Shown here in pieces: positions 1-8,345 of a DNA stretch of 64,000 bases. The notes under the pieces were generated by a model, which worked only from the letters and a program-made list of their open reading frames with translations, did no database searches and had not been told where the DNA came from. The translations under genes and the position numbers were made by a program. The stretch spans positions 124,001-188,000 of the forward strand of contig WRPI01000003.1 of assembly GCA_009773395.1 (NCBI GenBank). Reading direction: 5' to 3'. The stretch comes from Hyphomonadaceae bacterium. Lineage in GTDB: Bacteria; Pseudomonadota; Alphaproteobacteria; Caulobacterales; Aquidulcibacteraceae. The first letter of the stretch is position 1, and every line of letters starts with the position of its first letter.

Positions 1-1336
1 CTAAATATAATCCACGCGCAAAATCTTGGGGGAAAGTCGCCAAAACATCGCCATCAAGATATGTCCCGCCTCTTGATCCACCGAATATTGCGCCGCCAAA
101 TCCCGCACGGACCAATGACCATTCAGGATTCCAAAATTCCATTAAATCACTTAATGCAAAGGGCTCGGGAGCTTGGGTAATTGGCGCTTGTGGCAAAATG
201 CTCAAATAAGTGCCGTCAACACGACCATTATTTGCAACAATAATTTGTTCGCCAATCATTGCGCTTCGCCGTGCTAATTCACTTATTTTTTCGTCAACCG
301 GCGGCGTCATAATCACGCCATTCATTTTTTCGCCAATTACTCGATCGTTTAATTGCGCGACAAGTTCGGGCGGTAAGCACGCCATGCCACGCATTGCCGC
401 TATCACGGATATGGTAAAAGCGGCATTGCAATCGCTATCGCTATAATCAGCTGCTTTGGCCGCTAAATTAATGGTTCGCCAAAAATCACCACCACCAAAC
501 CACAAAGCTGCAACGGATATTGCGCCATTCGCCACCGCATTATTTGATTGCGGATATATTGTGCGAATATTTTCTTCACTTTTTTCAACGATATATTCAA
601 AACTTAACCCAAGCTCTGCCAACTCGATTACAAAATCCACTGCTTGTCGATATGGCGAAGATTTATCAAGCAATTCGGCAGCACCGCGAACTGCGCCCCT
701 AATATCGGTTTGCGAAAACGCAAGGCTTATTGCCCCCGCGAGAAACACCGCGCCATCAACCGCTTCAGCATGACCATTGATTTTGCCAAGTTTACGCGCC
801 ATTGCCGCCGCGACATTTGGCATAGCGGGTGCCAAAGCGCCGTAAATGTCGGCGCTAAAAACTGGGCCAATTGTCCACCAATAGCGATTATTGCTAGGGT
901 GACCAGCCATGGAACCCGGGATGCCGCGCTTCAAATTTTCCAAAGCAATTGCACTCGAACCCCAAGAGCCACAATTATTATCGAGCCATTGCTGCCCCAA
1001 TTCATCAATATTCATATCAATGCCGTATTTTTCAAACCCACGCAAAGCGCACATTTCATAATACCAGTCATCATCAAGCCACGCGAATTGCATTGGCTCG
1101 GAGAAGCCATTGATGGGGACAGCCGCCGCGACTTTATGCTCGAAACGCACCGTCAACATGGCAGCAATCATCTGACCGTGCCAAATGGCGTTGAGCCTAT
1201 CAAGATAATCGGCACGACTTAGTTTCAGCGATGCGCTTTCGCCCGAATAAGCGAAGCTCGAAACCGCACTGGCGATAATAGACCCGCCAATTGCCGAAAG
1301 TAATGTACGCCGATAGAGATTAGGGTTATTCGGCAA
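1..1336 (-). CDS. Exported ADP-ribosylglycohydrolase-family protein, C-terminus cut by the window edge
   Basis: An open frame of 445 codons runs off the left edge, so the C-terminus is missing. The chosen start is TTG at 1336, with GGAG seven bases upstream. The N-terminus has a twin-arginine and a hydrophobic stretch (YRRTLLSAIGGSIIASA, residues 8-24), suggesting Tat or Sec export. The mature part has the family's early acidic cluster (DDDWYYE, about residues 88-94) and a later SDSDCNAA motif, which matches the metal-binding GxDxDxxAA signature of ADP-ribosylglycohydrolases (Crystallin J1/DraG fold). Members cleave ADP-ribose from proteins or small molecules. An exported copy is less usual and its substrate cannot be read from sequence. 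The next gene, ndk, is on the same strand but 70 bases away, so an operon is uncertain. Confidence 0.7.
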   Translation of the reverse strand, partial: MPNNPNLYRRTLLSAIGGSIIASAVSSFAYSGESASLKLSRADYLDRLNAIWHGQMIAAMLTVRFEHKVAAAVPINGFSEPMQFAWLDDDWYYEMCALRGFEKYGIDMNIDELGQQWLDNNCGSWGSSAIALENLKRGIPGSMAGHPSNNRYWWTIGPVFSADIYGALAPAMPNVAAAMARKLGKINGHAEAVDGAVFLAGAISLAFSQTDIRGAVRGAAELLDKSSPYRQAVDFVIELAELGLSFEYIVEKSEENIRTIYPQSNNAVANGAISVAALWFGGGDFWRTINLAAKAADYSDSDCNAAFTISVIAAMRGMACLPPELVAQLNDRVIGEKMNGVIMTPPVDEKISELARRSAMIGEQIIVANNGRVDGTYLSILPQAPITQAPEPFALSDLMEFWNPEWSLVRAGFGGAIFGGSRGGTYLDGDVLATFPQDFARGLYL

Positions 1337-1406
1337 ATTGTCGCTCCGCTTGCACTCTCAATATTGCATAAAAGCTGAAGCTGGGCAATCGCGCGAAGTT
1401 ACGAAA

Positions 1407-1829
1407 TTACCCGACTATTTCATTGCCGCTAAAAAATTGCGCGATTTCGATCGCAGCATTTTCTTCGCTATCAGAACCATGAACCGTATTTTCACCGACT
1501 GACAATGCGTGAACTTTGCGGATTGTTCCTTCTTCTGCATTGGCGGGGTTGGTTGCGCCCATCACGTCGCGGTGCGCTAAAACTGCATTTTCGCCTTCCA
1601 AAACTTGAACCACAACTGGGGCCGAAGTCATAAATTCAACTAATTCGCCAAAAAATGGTCTTTCGCTATGCACAGCGTAAAACGTTTCGGCTTGGGCTTG
1701 CGTCATTTGAATACGCTTTTGCGCCACGATGCGAAGGCCCGCGGCCTCAATCATTGCATTAACTGCGCCAGTAATATTGCGGCGAGTTGCGTCTGGCTTA
1801 AGAATTGAAAAAGTGCGTTGAATTGTCAT
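1407..1829 (-). CDS. ndk: Nucleoside diphosphate kinase
   Basis: This 140-residue cytoplasmic enzyme transfers the gamma phosphate between nucleoside triphosphates and diphosphates through a phosphohistidine. The N-terminus [11 protein letters not shown] and the active-site segment [12 protein letters not shown] are diagnostic; the His of that segment is the catalytic residue. Length is normal for the family. An ATG lies four codons further upstream, but the one at 1829 has GGAG six bases before it and gives the usual N-terminus, so it is preferred. It is transcribed toward the ADP-ribosylglycohydrolase homologue. Confidence 0.96.
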   Translation of the reverse strand: MTIQRTFSILKPDATRRNITGAVNAMIEAAGLRIVAQKRIQMTQAQAETFYAVHSERPFFGELVEFMTSAPVVVQVLEGENAVLAHRDVMGATNPANAEEGTIRKVHALSVGENTVHGSDSEENAAIEIAQFFSGNEIVG

Positions 1830-1908
1830 TAGTTGCTCCAAAATCCGAAAAAATAGGCGCGGATGCGCCCACTGAAAACTTACCGCGACCCTATAGCTTC
1901 AACTTATC

Positions 1909-2172
1909 TCAAGAGCAATAAACCCTGCGCACACGCGTGCGGTTATTTATTTCAATATTGAGCCGATTGCGGCCAGCTTCGCCGATTACGGGTGGGTCGC
2001 CAATGCGGTAAATGCGGGTGCCAGGTGGAAATTGGGTATTCATCACCTCGCCCAAGGTTCGGCCAATAAGATGGCGGTATGGGGCGGCATTACAGCGCGG
2101 TGGCGGTGGCGCATCGCTGGTTGTGGGTTGCGAGTAGGCGAACACTAATAGATATAGTGCTAATAGAGACAT
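1909..2172 (-). CDS. Small secreted protein, I78 peptidase-inhibitor-like
   Basis: This 87-residue protein has a short hydrophobic N-terminus (LLALYLLVFAYS) followed by a proline run and then a compact Cys-bounded domain. The domain begins RCNA, continues with HLIGRTLGEV and ends NRLNIEINNRTRVRRVYCS. That layout, first Cys, a G-x-T step, then RLN-I-x-x-x-x-x-x-x-RV-x-C, matches the inhibitor I78 family (Aspergillus elastase inhibitor type, which blocks serine proteases). The signal peptide suggests a periplasmic or membrane-attached location. The neighbouring upstream gene is a diverged copy with the same ending. The family call rests on motif recognition alone. Confidence 0.62.
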   Translation of the reverse strand: MSLLALYLLVFAYSQPTTSDAPPPPRCNAAPYRHLIGRTLGEVMNTQFPPGTRIYRIGDPPVIGEAGRNRLNIEINNRTRVRRVYCS

Positions 2173-2229
2173 GCCTTAATTTCCTTACCTAATCGCAATC
2201 GCCCAACGGCATCCACTAAATCTATTTTT

Positions 2230-2571
2230 CTAAGAACAAAACACGCGCTGAACGCGGTGCTGTTGGTTTAGTTCTATGTTAAGTCGGTTTTTTGCAAGTG
2301 GGCGATTATGGACTGTTCCAATTGTATAGATATTTGTGGTCGCAGGGTAAAATTTTTGCCGTAGAACCCTGTCTTCAAGGCCAACTAAGGTCTGGAATTT
2401 ACCCGCATTGCAGCGCGGGTCATATGGAGACGGTGGATCTCTGGGGGGAAGGAGTTGCGCACACTCACATAGTATCCCCGTTTCCATAAAATTTGCTTTA
2501 GAAGAGGCTTCCATTTGAAATAAAATCAAAAACACAAAAAGCGTAGAAGTTACAAGACTTAAGAAGCGCAC
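2230..2571 (-). CDS. Second I78-like secreted protein
   Basis: This paralogue of the gene just downstream has about 113 residues. A strong hydrophobic N-terminal segment (FLSLVTSTLFVFLILFQ) acts as signal or anchor, and the C-terminal domain runs CNAGKFQTLVGLED to NRLNIELNQQHRVQRVFCS. It carries extra cysteines in CECAQLLPP that the first copy lacks. Three in-frame GTG codons (2595, 2580, 2571) could start it. The one at 2571 has AAGGTG eight bases upstream and is preferred; it lies just past the holC stop, so translation is probably coupled to holC. The I78 assignment is inferred from the Cys and RLN pattern. Confidence 0.58.
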   Translation of the reverse strand: MRFLSLVTSTLFVFLILFQMEASSKANFMETGILCECAQLLPPRDPPSPYDPRCNAGKFQTLVGLEDRVLRQKFYPATTNIYTIGTVHNRPLAKNRLNIELNQQHRVQRVFCS

Positions 2572-2576
2572 TATTA

Positions 2577-3026
2577 TCACACCTTCTTCTCCCACTTACC
2601 TTTATCGCTTTGCTGCCAATATGCCATTTCATAGTCCAAGCCCTGCCCGCGTTTCCATTCGGCGCGGGCGGCTTTTAGCATGGCTTCATCATTGCCATCA
2701 AAAACCAAAAACGCGCGTTCAATGCCGCTTGTATCACCTAATTCAGCGGCATCGAGCAAAAATAGGGCTTGTGCTTGGTTGTGATTTACCATGCCTTGGG
2801 TCAGTAATATTGGCTGCCGCGCTTCATCGACGCCTTCACCAGTTCGCGCATGGGGTAGCCAGGAATTTTGGCGATATGACCATAAATAATCGTCCAAAAA
2901 TGCCAGCCGCTCACGATTTGGGCTACGCACCAGCGCGCGCCAGCCCGCGCTTTGGCATTTTTCCAATAAAGGTGCCAAAGTCGCTTCAATGCTCGCATTT
3001 TCGAGGTGGTAGAACCAATATTGCAT
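2577..3026 (-). CDS. holC: DNA polymerase III chi subunit
   Basis: This 149-residue protein has the typical chi N-terminus (QYWFYHLENASIEATLAPLLEKC) and the DDYLWSY and FLPHAR-like (SWLPHART) segments. Chi links the clamp loader, through psi, to single-stranded DNA-binding protein during replication. The location directly after pepA is common in alphaproteobacteria. The start abuts the pepA stop, indicating one transcript. The 3' end overlaps or touches the second I78-like gene. Confidence 0.9.
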   Translation of the reverse strand: MQYWFYHLENASIEATLAPLLEKCQSAGWRALVRSPNRERLAFLDDYLWSYRQNSWLPHARTGEGVDEARQPILLTQGMVNHNQAQALFLLDAAELGDTSGIERAFLVFDGNDEAMLKAARAEWKRGQGLDYEMAYWQQSDKGKWEKKV

Positions 3027-4517
3027 CTACCCCTCAAAATGATCCTTAATTAGCCTATCAAACAGACGCACGCCGAAGCCGGTTCCCCAGGTTGGTTCAC
3101 GTGGGTCATCGCCAATTGGTTTCATTGCGGTGCCGGCGATGTCAACATGCACCCAAGCCATGCCATCTTTGATGAAGCGTTGCAGGAATTGCGCGGCGGT
3201 TATTGAGCCTGCACCTGCACCCGGGCCCGATTGCACCACGTTTTTCATATCGGCAGTTGGGCTGTCGATCAATTTGTCATAGGCGGGGGCAAGCGGCATA
3301 CGCCACACTTTTTCGCCAGATATTGTCCCTGATTTGAAAACCTTATCGGCCATCGCATCATTATTAGAGAATATGCCCGCATATTCAGAGCCCAGTGAAA
3401 TCACAATTGCACCAGTAAGCGTTGCCACATCAATCACGCATGACGGATCAAATTTTTCTTGCGCATAAGTCAAAACATCGCACAAAACCAAACGGCCTTC
3501 GGCATCGGTATTCAAGACCTCAATGGTTTGCCCCGACATTGAAGTAACAATATCACCAGGGCGTTGCGCGTTGCCATCGGCCATATTTTCCGACAAGCCA
3601 ACCAGGCCCACCACATTAGCTTTGGCTTTGCGCTTTGCAATAGCGAGCATTGCCCCCGAAACCGCAGCTGCGCCGCCCATATCGCCTTTCATGGCTTCCA
3701 TGCCGCCCGAAGGTTTCAACGAAATGCCGCCCGAATCAAAACACAAGCCTTTGCCAACCAAGGCCAATGGTTTTTCATCGGCGCCACCATTATATTTCAT
3801 AACTACCAATTGGCTTGGATAAATTGACCCTTGCCCGACGCCAAGGAAAGACCCCATGCCGAGCGCCAACATTTCTTGTTCGCCCAAAACCGTGACTTCA
3901 ATACCAAGGGCGGAGAGTTCCCTTAACCTCGCGGCAAATTCTGGCGGGTTTAGGATATTGGCAGGCTCGTTGGATAAATCGCGCGCGAAACTGACGCCAT
4001 CAAGCAAAGCCGAATAATGGACAAATTCATTCTTAGCGGCTTCAACATCCACTACAATATTTTCAAGTTTTGGCTTTTGTTCGGCTTTAAGTTTGGTGCG
4101 ATATTTATCAAACCTGTATGACGCCAACCCGACGCCAAATGCCGCCCGTGCCGCATTTTCACCGCTGGCAAATTTGCCCCAGCCATCGAGCTTAATCAGC
4201 ATATCGCTTGGCCCCAAAGTCAAAACGGCTTTGGCTGCGGCGGCGGCGGCGCGTTCGATTACGTCACCATTGATTTTGCTCATTTCGCCAACTCCAACCA
4301 ACAAGCAAATATCGACGCCATTGGCAGGCGAGTGAATTGTGACAACAGACGAAGCGCCCCCCTTAAACCGCGCGGCATTGGCCGCAGTTGAAATCCGCTT
4401 TTTTGATAGCCTGTCAAATTTGGCGGCTGGCGGACTTAAAACTAGCTCATTGTCTTTAGTGCCAGCAAAAACCACGACAATTTGGGCGGTTTCTTTTTTC
4501 TCGAATGCGAACTTCAT
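3027..4517 (-). CDS. pepA: Leucyl aminopeptidase (M17 family)
   Basis: This 496-residue cytosolic exopeptidase uses two metal ions to release N-terminal residues. The catalytic C-terminal domain carries KGLCFDSGGISLKP (metal and catalytic Lys region) and the M17 signature NTDAEGRLVL. Length is typical. A TTG five codons upstream also opens the frame, but ATG 4517 has GGAG seven bases before it. pepA is divergent from lptF, an arrangement conserved in many proteobacteria, with a 338-base intergenic region holding a hairpin and a palindromic repeat element. Confidence 0.95.
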   Translation of the reverse strand: MKFAFEKKETAQIVVVFAGTKDNELVLSPPAAKFDRLSKKRISTAANAARFKGGASSVVTIHSPANGVDICLLVGVGEMSKINGDVIERAAAAAAKAVLTLGPSDMLIKLDGWGKFASGENAARAAFGVGLASYRFDKYRTKLKAEQKPKLENIVVDVEAAKNEFVHYSALLDGVSFARDLSNEPANILNPPEFAARLRELSALGIEVTVLGEQEMLALGMGSFLGVGQGSIYPSQLVVMKYNGGADEKPLALVGKGLCFDSGGISLKPSGGMEAMKGDMGGAAAVSGAMLAIAKRKAKANVVGLVGLSENMADGNAQRPGDIVTSMSGQTIEVLNTDAEGRLVLCDVLTYAQEKFDPSCVIDVATLTGAIVISLGSEYAGIFSNNDAMADKVFKSGTISGEKVWRMPLAPAYDKLIDSPTADMKNVVQSGPGAGAGSITAAQFLQRFIKDGMAWVHVDIAGTAMKPIGDDPREPTWGTGFGVRLFDRLIKDHFEG

Positions 4518-4562
4518 TTCAAACTCCAGCAATTAATAATTTTCGCGATTTTCGCGTCTTGA

Positions 4563-4591
4563 CACTATTTAGGCACAAATTGGAAATAGTG
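4563..4591. promoter_or_regulatory. 8-bp inverted repeat upstream of pepA
   Basis: CACTATTT and AAATAGTG form a perfect 8-bp dyad around a 13-base centre, 46 bases upstream of the pepA start and in the pepA/lptF intergenic region. A TTGACA hexamer on the plus strand lies immediately before and overlaps its first base pairs. It could be an operator or a leader hairpin. No regulator is identifiable, so this is only a candidate site. Confidence 0.3.
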
Positions 4592-4666
4592 CTATTGCGA
4601 AACATGTCGAACTATAGAAAATTGTCACAAAAAGCAGTAAGCGTTCGCGGTTCGCCATAAAACCGT

Positions 4667-4805
4667 CTCCTTCCCCAATTTTGGGGAAGGTGGATTTTGC
4701 GAAGCAAAAGACGGAAGGGGTTAATGACCAAGGTATTGAATAAACATACCTTTCAACCCCTTCAGTCTCGCTTCGCGAGCCAGCTTCCCCAACTTGGGGA
4801 AGCAG
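4667..4805. repeat. Palindromic intergenic repeat element (about 139 bp)
   Basis: The two halves are imperfect inverted copies. Each outer arm is itself a hairpin of the form CTTCCCCAA-nn-TTGGGGAAG, followed by a second small hairpin around GCGAAGC or CGCTTCGCG, then GAAGGGGTT. The ends match over 11 of 12 bases. There is no coding capacity. This is the structure of a MITE or REP-type element; transcription across it would give a very long hairpin. It separates pepA from lptF. Confidence 0.7.
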
Positions 4806-4855
4806 ATGATTGAGTTAATTTGTAGAAATACTGGGTCACAGACCAAGGAAAATAA

Positions 4856-6001
4856 ATGTCCAAATTGCAGAGATACATATTTTTACAAATGTTGCCGTCG
4901 TTTTTGGCGGTGACAATTGGCCTGTCGGTCTTGGCAATTTTGACCCAAAGCTTGACGCAATTGGATTTGCTAATTGAGCGTGGGCAAAGCCCGTTGACGC
5001 TTTTGTCAATTTCACTTTTGGCGACGCCGCAATTTATGGCAATTGTTTCGCCAATTGCACTTTTTGCAACTGCCGCCACGGTTTATTCGCGGCTTTATAC
5101 CGAAAATGAAATTGTGGTTTCTTATTCTGCGGGGCAAAGCACTTGGCAATTGATGGTGCCGTTGGTTTATTTGGCATCAATTGTTACTATCGTCATTTTA
5201 TTGATAAATATATTTGTGCAGCCTTATACTCACCGTTTGATGCGCGAAAAATTATATGCAATTCGCACCGATTTAGCGACCACTTTGGTGCGTGAAGGCC
5301 AATTCAGGCAACCAGTGCCGGGGCTTACGGTTTATACTCGCAAAATAATTCGTGATGGCGGGATGCGCGGCCTTGTGGTTTCCGACACCCGAACCCCAAT
5401 TGGCGCGGTTACTTATGTCGCTAAGGAAGGCAGTATCGTAAAATTAAACGGTATCCCGTCTATTTCCATGATTGATGGATCTGTGCATCGCCGCACCGAA
5501 AAAGGTGATCTTGAACTACTTGGTTTTTCGCAATATGTCCTTGAATTAGAAGGATTTGTTGCCGATAATGCGCCGATTTTTTACAAACCAATGGAAAGAT
5601 ACACAGCCGAATTATTTAGTAGGAGCCGAGTAAGTGAGTGGGACAAAACCCATTCAGGTGAATTATTGGCAGAAGGGCATCGGCGCTTGGCTTCGCCCTT
5701 AAACTCAATTGCGGCGGCGATTTTAGGTGGGCTTGCGATATTGGGCAGTGCTTATTCGCGCGGTGGCTATTCGGCGGGCATTTACAAATCGGCAGTTTGG
5801 CTGATGTTGTTGCTATTGTTCCAATCCGCGAGCCAATCATCCATGGAATCAAGCCCATGGGCCAATATATTTGCGTATTTGGTGCCGATTGGCATATCTT
5901 TGTTTGGCCTCTACCGCTTGCGGATATTTGACAATTTCGCGCGATATATGAAAGCAAATTCGAATGGATTGCAGCCTTCAATTGCTGGAGGCGCAAAGTG
6001 A
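4856..6001 (+). CDS. lptF: LPS export ABC transporter permease LptF
   Basis: This 381-residue inner-membrane protein has the YjgP/YjgQ layout: an N-terminal amphipathic start (LQRYIFLQMLPSFLAVTIG), two early membrane helices, a soluble beta-jellyroll middle (about residues 130-260) and three C-terminal helices (SAVWLMLLLLF, FAYLVPIGISLFGLY). With LptG and LptB it extracts lipopolysaccharide from the inner membrane. AGGA precedes the ATG. The last four bases overlap the lptG start, so the pair is translationally coupled. Confidence 0.93.
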   Translation: MSKLQRYIFLQMLPSFLAVTIGLSVLAILTQSLTQLDLLIERGQSPLTLLSISLLATPQFMAIVSPIALFATAATVYSRLYTENEIVVSYSAGQSTWQLMVPLVYLASIVTIVILLINIFVQPYTHRLMREKLYAIRTDLATTLVREGQFRQPVPGLTVYTRKIIRDGGMRGLVVSDTRTPIGAVTYVAKEGSIVKLNGIPSISMIDGSVHRRTEKGDLELLGFSQYVLELEGFVADNAPIFYKPMERYTAELFSRSRVSEWDKTHSGELLAEGHRRLASPLNSIAAAILGGLAILGSAYSRGGYSAGIYKSAVWLMLLLLFQSASQSSMESSPWANIFAYLVPIGISLFGLYRLRIFDNFARYMKANSNGLQPSIAGGAK

Positions 6002-7083
6002 TTTCACGCCTTAATAAATATATTTTCGTGCAGTCATTTATCGGATTTGCGATTTCATTGGCCGCAGTGAGCGCGTCAATAATCTTGGTCGATTTAGTTG
6101 AACAAATGCGCGCCATTTCGGGCATTGCTGGCACCAACGTATTGACGGCATTGGGATTCACCATGTTGCGGTTGCCCAGTTTGATTGAACAAACTATCCC
6201 GATTGCGATTTTGGTTGGCACTATAATTACATTTACCGCCTTGTCACGTAAATCAGAAATAGTTGCTTTGCGCGCGGCGGGTTTTTCGGCCTGGCAGTTT
6301 TTGGCGCCCTTGGGTGTAATGGTTGTGATTATTGGCGTAATAATGGTTACAGTTTTCCGACCCATTTCAACCAGTATGAGCGAAACTTATGAAGTAAAAA
6401 GAGCGGCTTTAACCAATGTATTGGACACAATCGGGCCCAATGAAGTCAATATTTCATGGATAACTTTCCCCAGCACACAAGGGCAAATTGTTTTGTCTGG
6501 CACTAAAACTGGTACGAATACCTTTAAGAACGCTATGGTTTTAGTTTTCGATAGCGATGGCAGCGATTTCTTAAAGCGGATTGATGGCCAAAGCGTGGAA
6601 AAACTCCCCACTTCTTTGAAATTTACTAATGCGGTTATTGCCGAAGCTGGCAAAGAAAGCATCGCACTTCCGAGTTTTCAACTTAGCTTGACCGATGATT
6701 CCAAAGTTAGCGAAAATCAGGATGCTAAGTCTCTCAGTTTGTGGGAATTGCCATTTGCAGCGCATGACGCCAAGATATCTGGTGGTTCGCCTGAAAGATA
6801 TTGGCTTAAATTTTGGGAATTGCTTTTCACACCGGTTTCGATGCTCGCAATTGCGATTTTTGCGGCTTCTATGATGCTAGCCCAAGATAGAAGCGGCGGC
6901 AAAGCAAAGGCTACCATAATCGCGATGATTGTTGGATTGGCGATTTATTTTCTCGGTGATGTTACAGGAATTCTTGCAACATCAGGCTGGCTTCCAAGTT
7001 CAATTGCCGCGATAAGCCCGCCGATTTTTGCTTTGGCGATGGTGCTAGCTTATTTATCCTATAAAGAAGATGGATATCGGTAG
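5998..7083 (+). CDS. lptG: LPS export ABC transporter permease LptG
   Basis: This is the 361-residue partner of LptF, with the same fold: MISRLNKYIFVQSFIGFAIS start, helices near residues 55-75 and 95-120, a periplasmic domain, and three C-terminal helices. It starts with GTG in a GTGA overlap with the lptF stop. With LptF it forms the transmembrane part of the Lpt machine that drives LPS toward LptC/A/D. Transcription from lptF would end at the terminator near 7245. Confidence 0.93.
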   Translation: MISRLNKYIFVQSFIGFAISLAAVSASIILVDLVEQMRAISGIAGTNVLTALGFTMLRLPSLIEQTIPIAILVGTIITFTALSRKSEIVALRAAGFSAWQFLAPLGVMVVIIGVIMVTVFRPISTSMSETYEVKRAALTNVLDTIGPNEVNISWITFPSTQGQIVLSGTKTGTNTFKNAMVLVFDSDGSDFLKRIDGQSVEKLPTSLKFTNAVIAEAGKESIALPSFQLSLTDDSKVSENQDAKSLSLWELPFAAHDAKISGGSPERYWLKFWELLFTPVSMLAIAIFAASMMLAQDRSGGKAKATIIAMIVGLAIYFLGDVTGILATSGWLPSSIAAISPPIFALAMVLAYLSYKEDGYR

Positions 7084-7158
7084 GCTCAGCGCGCCACGAA
7101 CATACTTAATAATCTCGATTGATTCATGGTTATCACAATAACAACATCATAATTTTCG

Positions 7159-7173
7159 TTAACCTTAAATTAA
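7159..7173. promoter_or_regulatory. CtrA-type binding site (TTAA-N7-TTAA)
   Basis: TTAACCTTAAATTAA followed by C matches the full Caulobacter CtrA consensus TTAA-N7-TTAAC. It lies in the lptG/tRNA-Asn gap. TATACA 18 bases after the first TTAACC could be a -10 element, so the site would occupy the -35 position, as in CtrA-activated promoters. Chance matches occur in AT-rich DNA, so binding is inference from taxonomy and position. Confidence 0.4.
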
Positions 7174-7194
7174 CTCATCGCCTATACAAAGTAA

Positions 7195-7274
7195 TTGTGT
7201 CGTTCCTTTTTTGAGAGACACCCCACCATACCCAACACTTTCAGCGGGGAACTCATGTTCCTCGTTTTTTTTTT
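7195..7274 (+). ncRNA. Candidate short RNA between a CtrA-type site and a terminator
   Basis: A promoter-like arrangement (CtrA-type box, then TATACA at 7183) is followed about 60 bases later by a near-perfect rho-independent terminator, with no ORF in between. The interval contains a C-rich unpaired stretch (ACACCCCACCATACCC), a feature of small RNAs that pair with ribosome-binding sites. The alternative is that this is just the 3' untranslated end of the lptFG mRNA. No family match is recognised. Confidence 0.25.
7245..7274 (+). terminator. Rho-independent terminator
   Basis: An 8-bp stem (CGGGGAAC with GTTCCTCG, one G-T pair) closes a four-base loop and is followed at once by ten T residues. 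It would end transcripts from lptFG or from the promoter-like site just upstream. Confidence 0.85.
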
Positions 7275-7355
7275 GCTATAAATGCGCCTTTGCAGTTATT
7301 GATGCATTTTGCCATTGCCAAGATTTGTCATAAAGCTATAAAGCGCGTCTGTTGT

Positions 7356-7431
7356 TCCTCGATAGCTCAGTTGGTAGAGCAAGCGACTGTTAATCGCTTT
7401 GTCGCAGGTTCGAGCCCTGCTCGGGGAGCCA
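7356..7431 (+). tRNA. tRNA-Asn (anticodon GTT)
   Basis: A complete cloverleaf folds. The acceptor arm TCCTCGA pairs with TCGGGGA, the D arm is GCTC/GAGC, the anticodon stem AGCGA/TCGCT encloses CTGTTAA, and the T arm contains GGTTCGAGCC. The 3' CCA is encoded in the genome. The anticodon GTT reads Asn codons. Confidence 0.97.
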
Positions 7432-7737
7432 CTCGCCGCAAATTGCCACCCTCGCGGCTTCGCCGCTCACTCAGCAATTTGAATTTAGCACGAAAAGAAA
7501 AATGAAAAAGCGTGGTTTTTCCTTTTTCTTTGCTTCTTTCTCTTATGTAATTTGCGTCATTTGAATCCTCCCCACAATGCAAAATTGCGGGAGTTGCCTG
7601 CGGGATTGCAAAACAATGCTCAATTGCGCTGTTGTTGATTTGGCAATATGTTTTGCATATGCTGTCATTTCGTTGAATTATTTCTAGTTCAAGGCGAAAA
7701 TATTAAAATTATCATAAGAAATGTATGTGAGAGAAAA
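7432..7737. other. Intergenic stretch between tRNA-Asn and the LOG gene
   Basis: No gene is supported here. It holds a small GCGGC/GCCGC hairpin near 7455, and near 7494-7532 an A-rich arm (AAAGAAAAA, GAAAAA) facing its complementary T-rich arm (TTTTTC, TTTTTCTTT). The latter could act as a terminator in either direction. The last 100 bases should contain the promoter of the LOG-family gene, but no clear hexamers stand out. Confidence 0.4.
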
Positions 7738-8313
7738 ATGAAAATTGATTCTATTTGTGTGTATTGCGGTTCATCCAACCGCGCAGATTCCAAATTTATT
7801 GAACTAGCAACAAGAATGGGCAAGGAAATAGCCGCCCGTGAAATGCGCTTGGTTTATGGCGGTGGCAATGTCGGCCTTATGGGCGCGTCAAGCCGCGCCG
7901 CATTTGAAGCTGGTGGCAAGGTTTTGGGCATTATGCCGCATTTCCTTACCAAATGGGAACTTCCGCACCCCGAAATTGAGACCATAATGGTCGATACAAT
8001 GCACGAGCGTAAATGGCTTCTGTTTTCCGAATCAGATGGCTTTGCAGTGTTACCCGGCGGCATTGGCACATTGGAAGAAGTGGTCGAAACCCTTTCTTGG
8101 CATCGCCTTGAGCTTCATTCCAAACCCATCGTATTTGTCGGCAAAGCATTTTGGCAACCGCTTATGGATCTGTTTAAAGTGTTTAATGAAGCACATTTTA
8201 CGCCAGACAATTTTGCCAATGCCTATGCGGTGGTCGACAGTCCGGAAGAAGTAATTCCGATGATGGAAGCCATGCATAAGCGCCAACAAAGCGCGGAACA
8301 AAAGCTGTTTTAG
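7738..8313 (+). CDS. LOG-family protein (cytokinin-type nucleoside 5'-monophosphate phosphoribohydrolase)
   Basis: This 191-residue Rossmann-fold protein of the TIGR00730 family has ICVYCGSSNRAD at the N-terminus, LVYGGGNVGLMG as nucleotide-binding loop, and the LOG catalytic motif PGGIGTLEEVVE with the ERKWLLF segment before it. Family enzymes hydrolyse the N-glycosidic bond of nucleoside monophosphates, classically cytokinin ribotides; the bacterial substrate is often unknown. The frame is open 30 codons further upstream, but ATG 7738, behind GAGAGAAA, gives the standard N-terminus. Confidence 0.88.
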   Translation: MKIDSICVYCGSSNRADSKFIELATRMGKEIAAREMRLVYGGGNVGLMGASSRAAFEAGGKVLGIMPHFLTKWELPHPEIETIMVDTMHERKWLLFSESDGFAVLPGGIGTLEEVVETLSWHRLELHSKPIVFVGKAFWQPLMDLFKVFNEAHFTPDNFANAYAVVDSPEEVIPMMEAMHKRQQSAEQKLF

Positions 8314-8345
8314 CGGACGATAAGTTGTCGGGCGCAGAGAGTTTA

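Noticed and set aside
210-1222. Several plus-strand open frames opposite the left-edge gene
   Set aside because: They are antisense shadows of a continuous minus-strand frame that carries ADP-ribosylglycohydrolase motifs and a signal peptide.
7290-7582. ORFs across the tRNA-Asn gene on both strands
   Set aside because: They read through a complete tRNA gene and have no coding signal.
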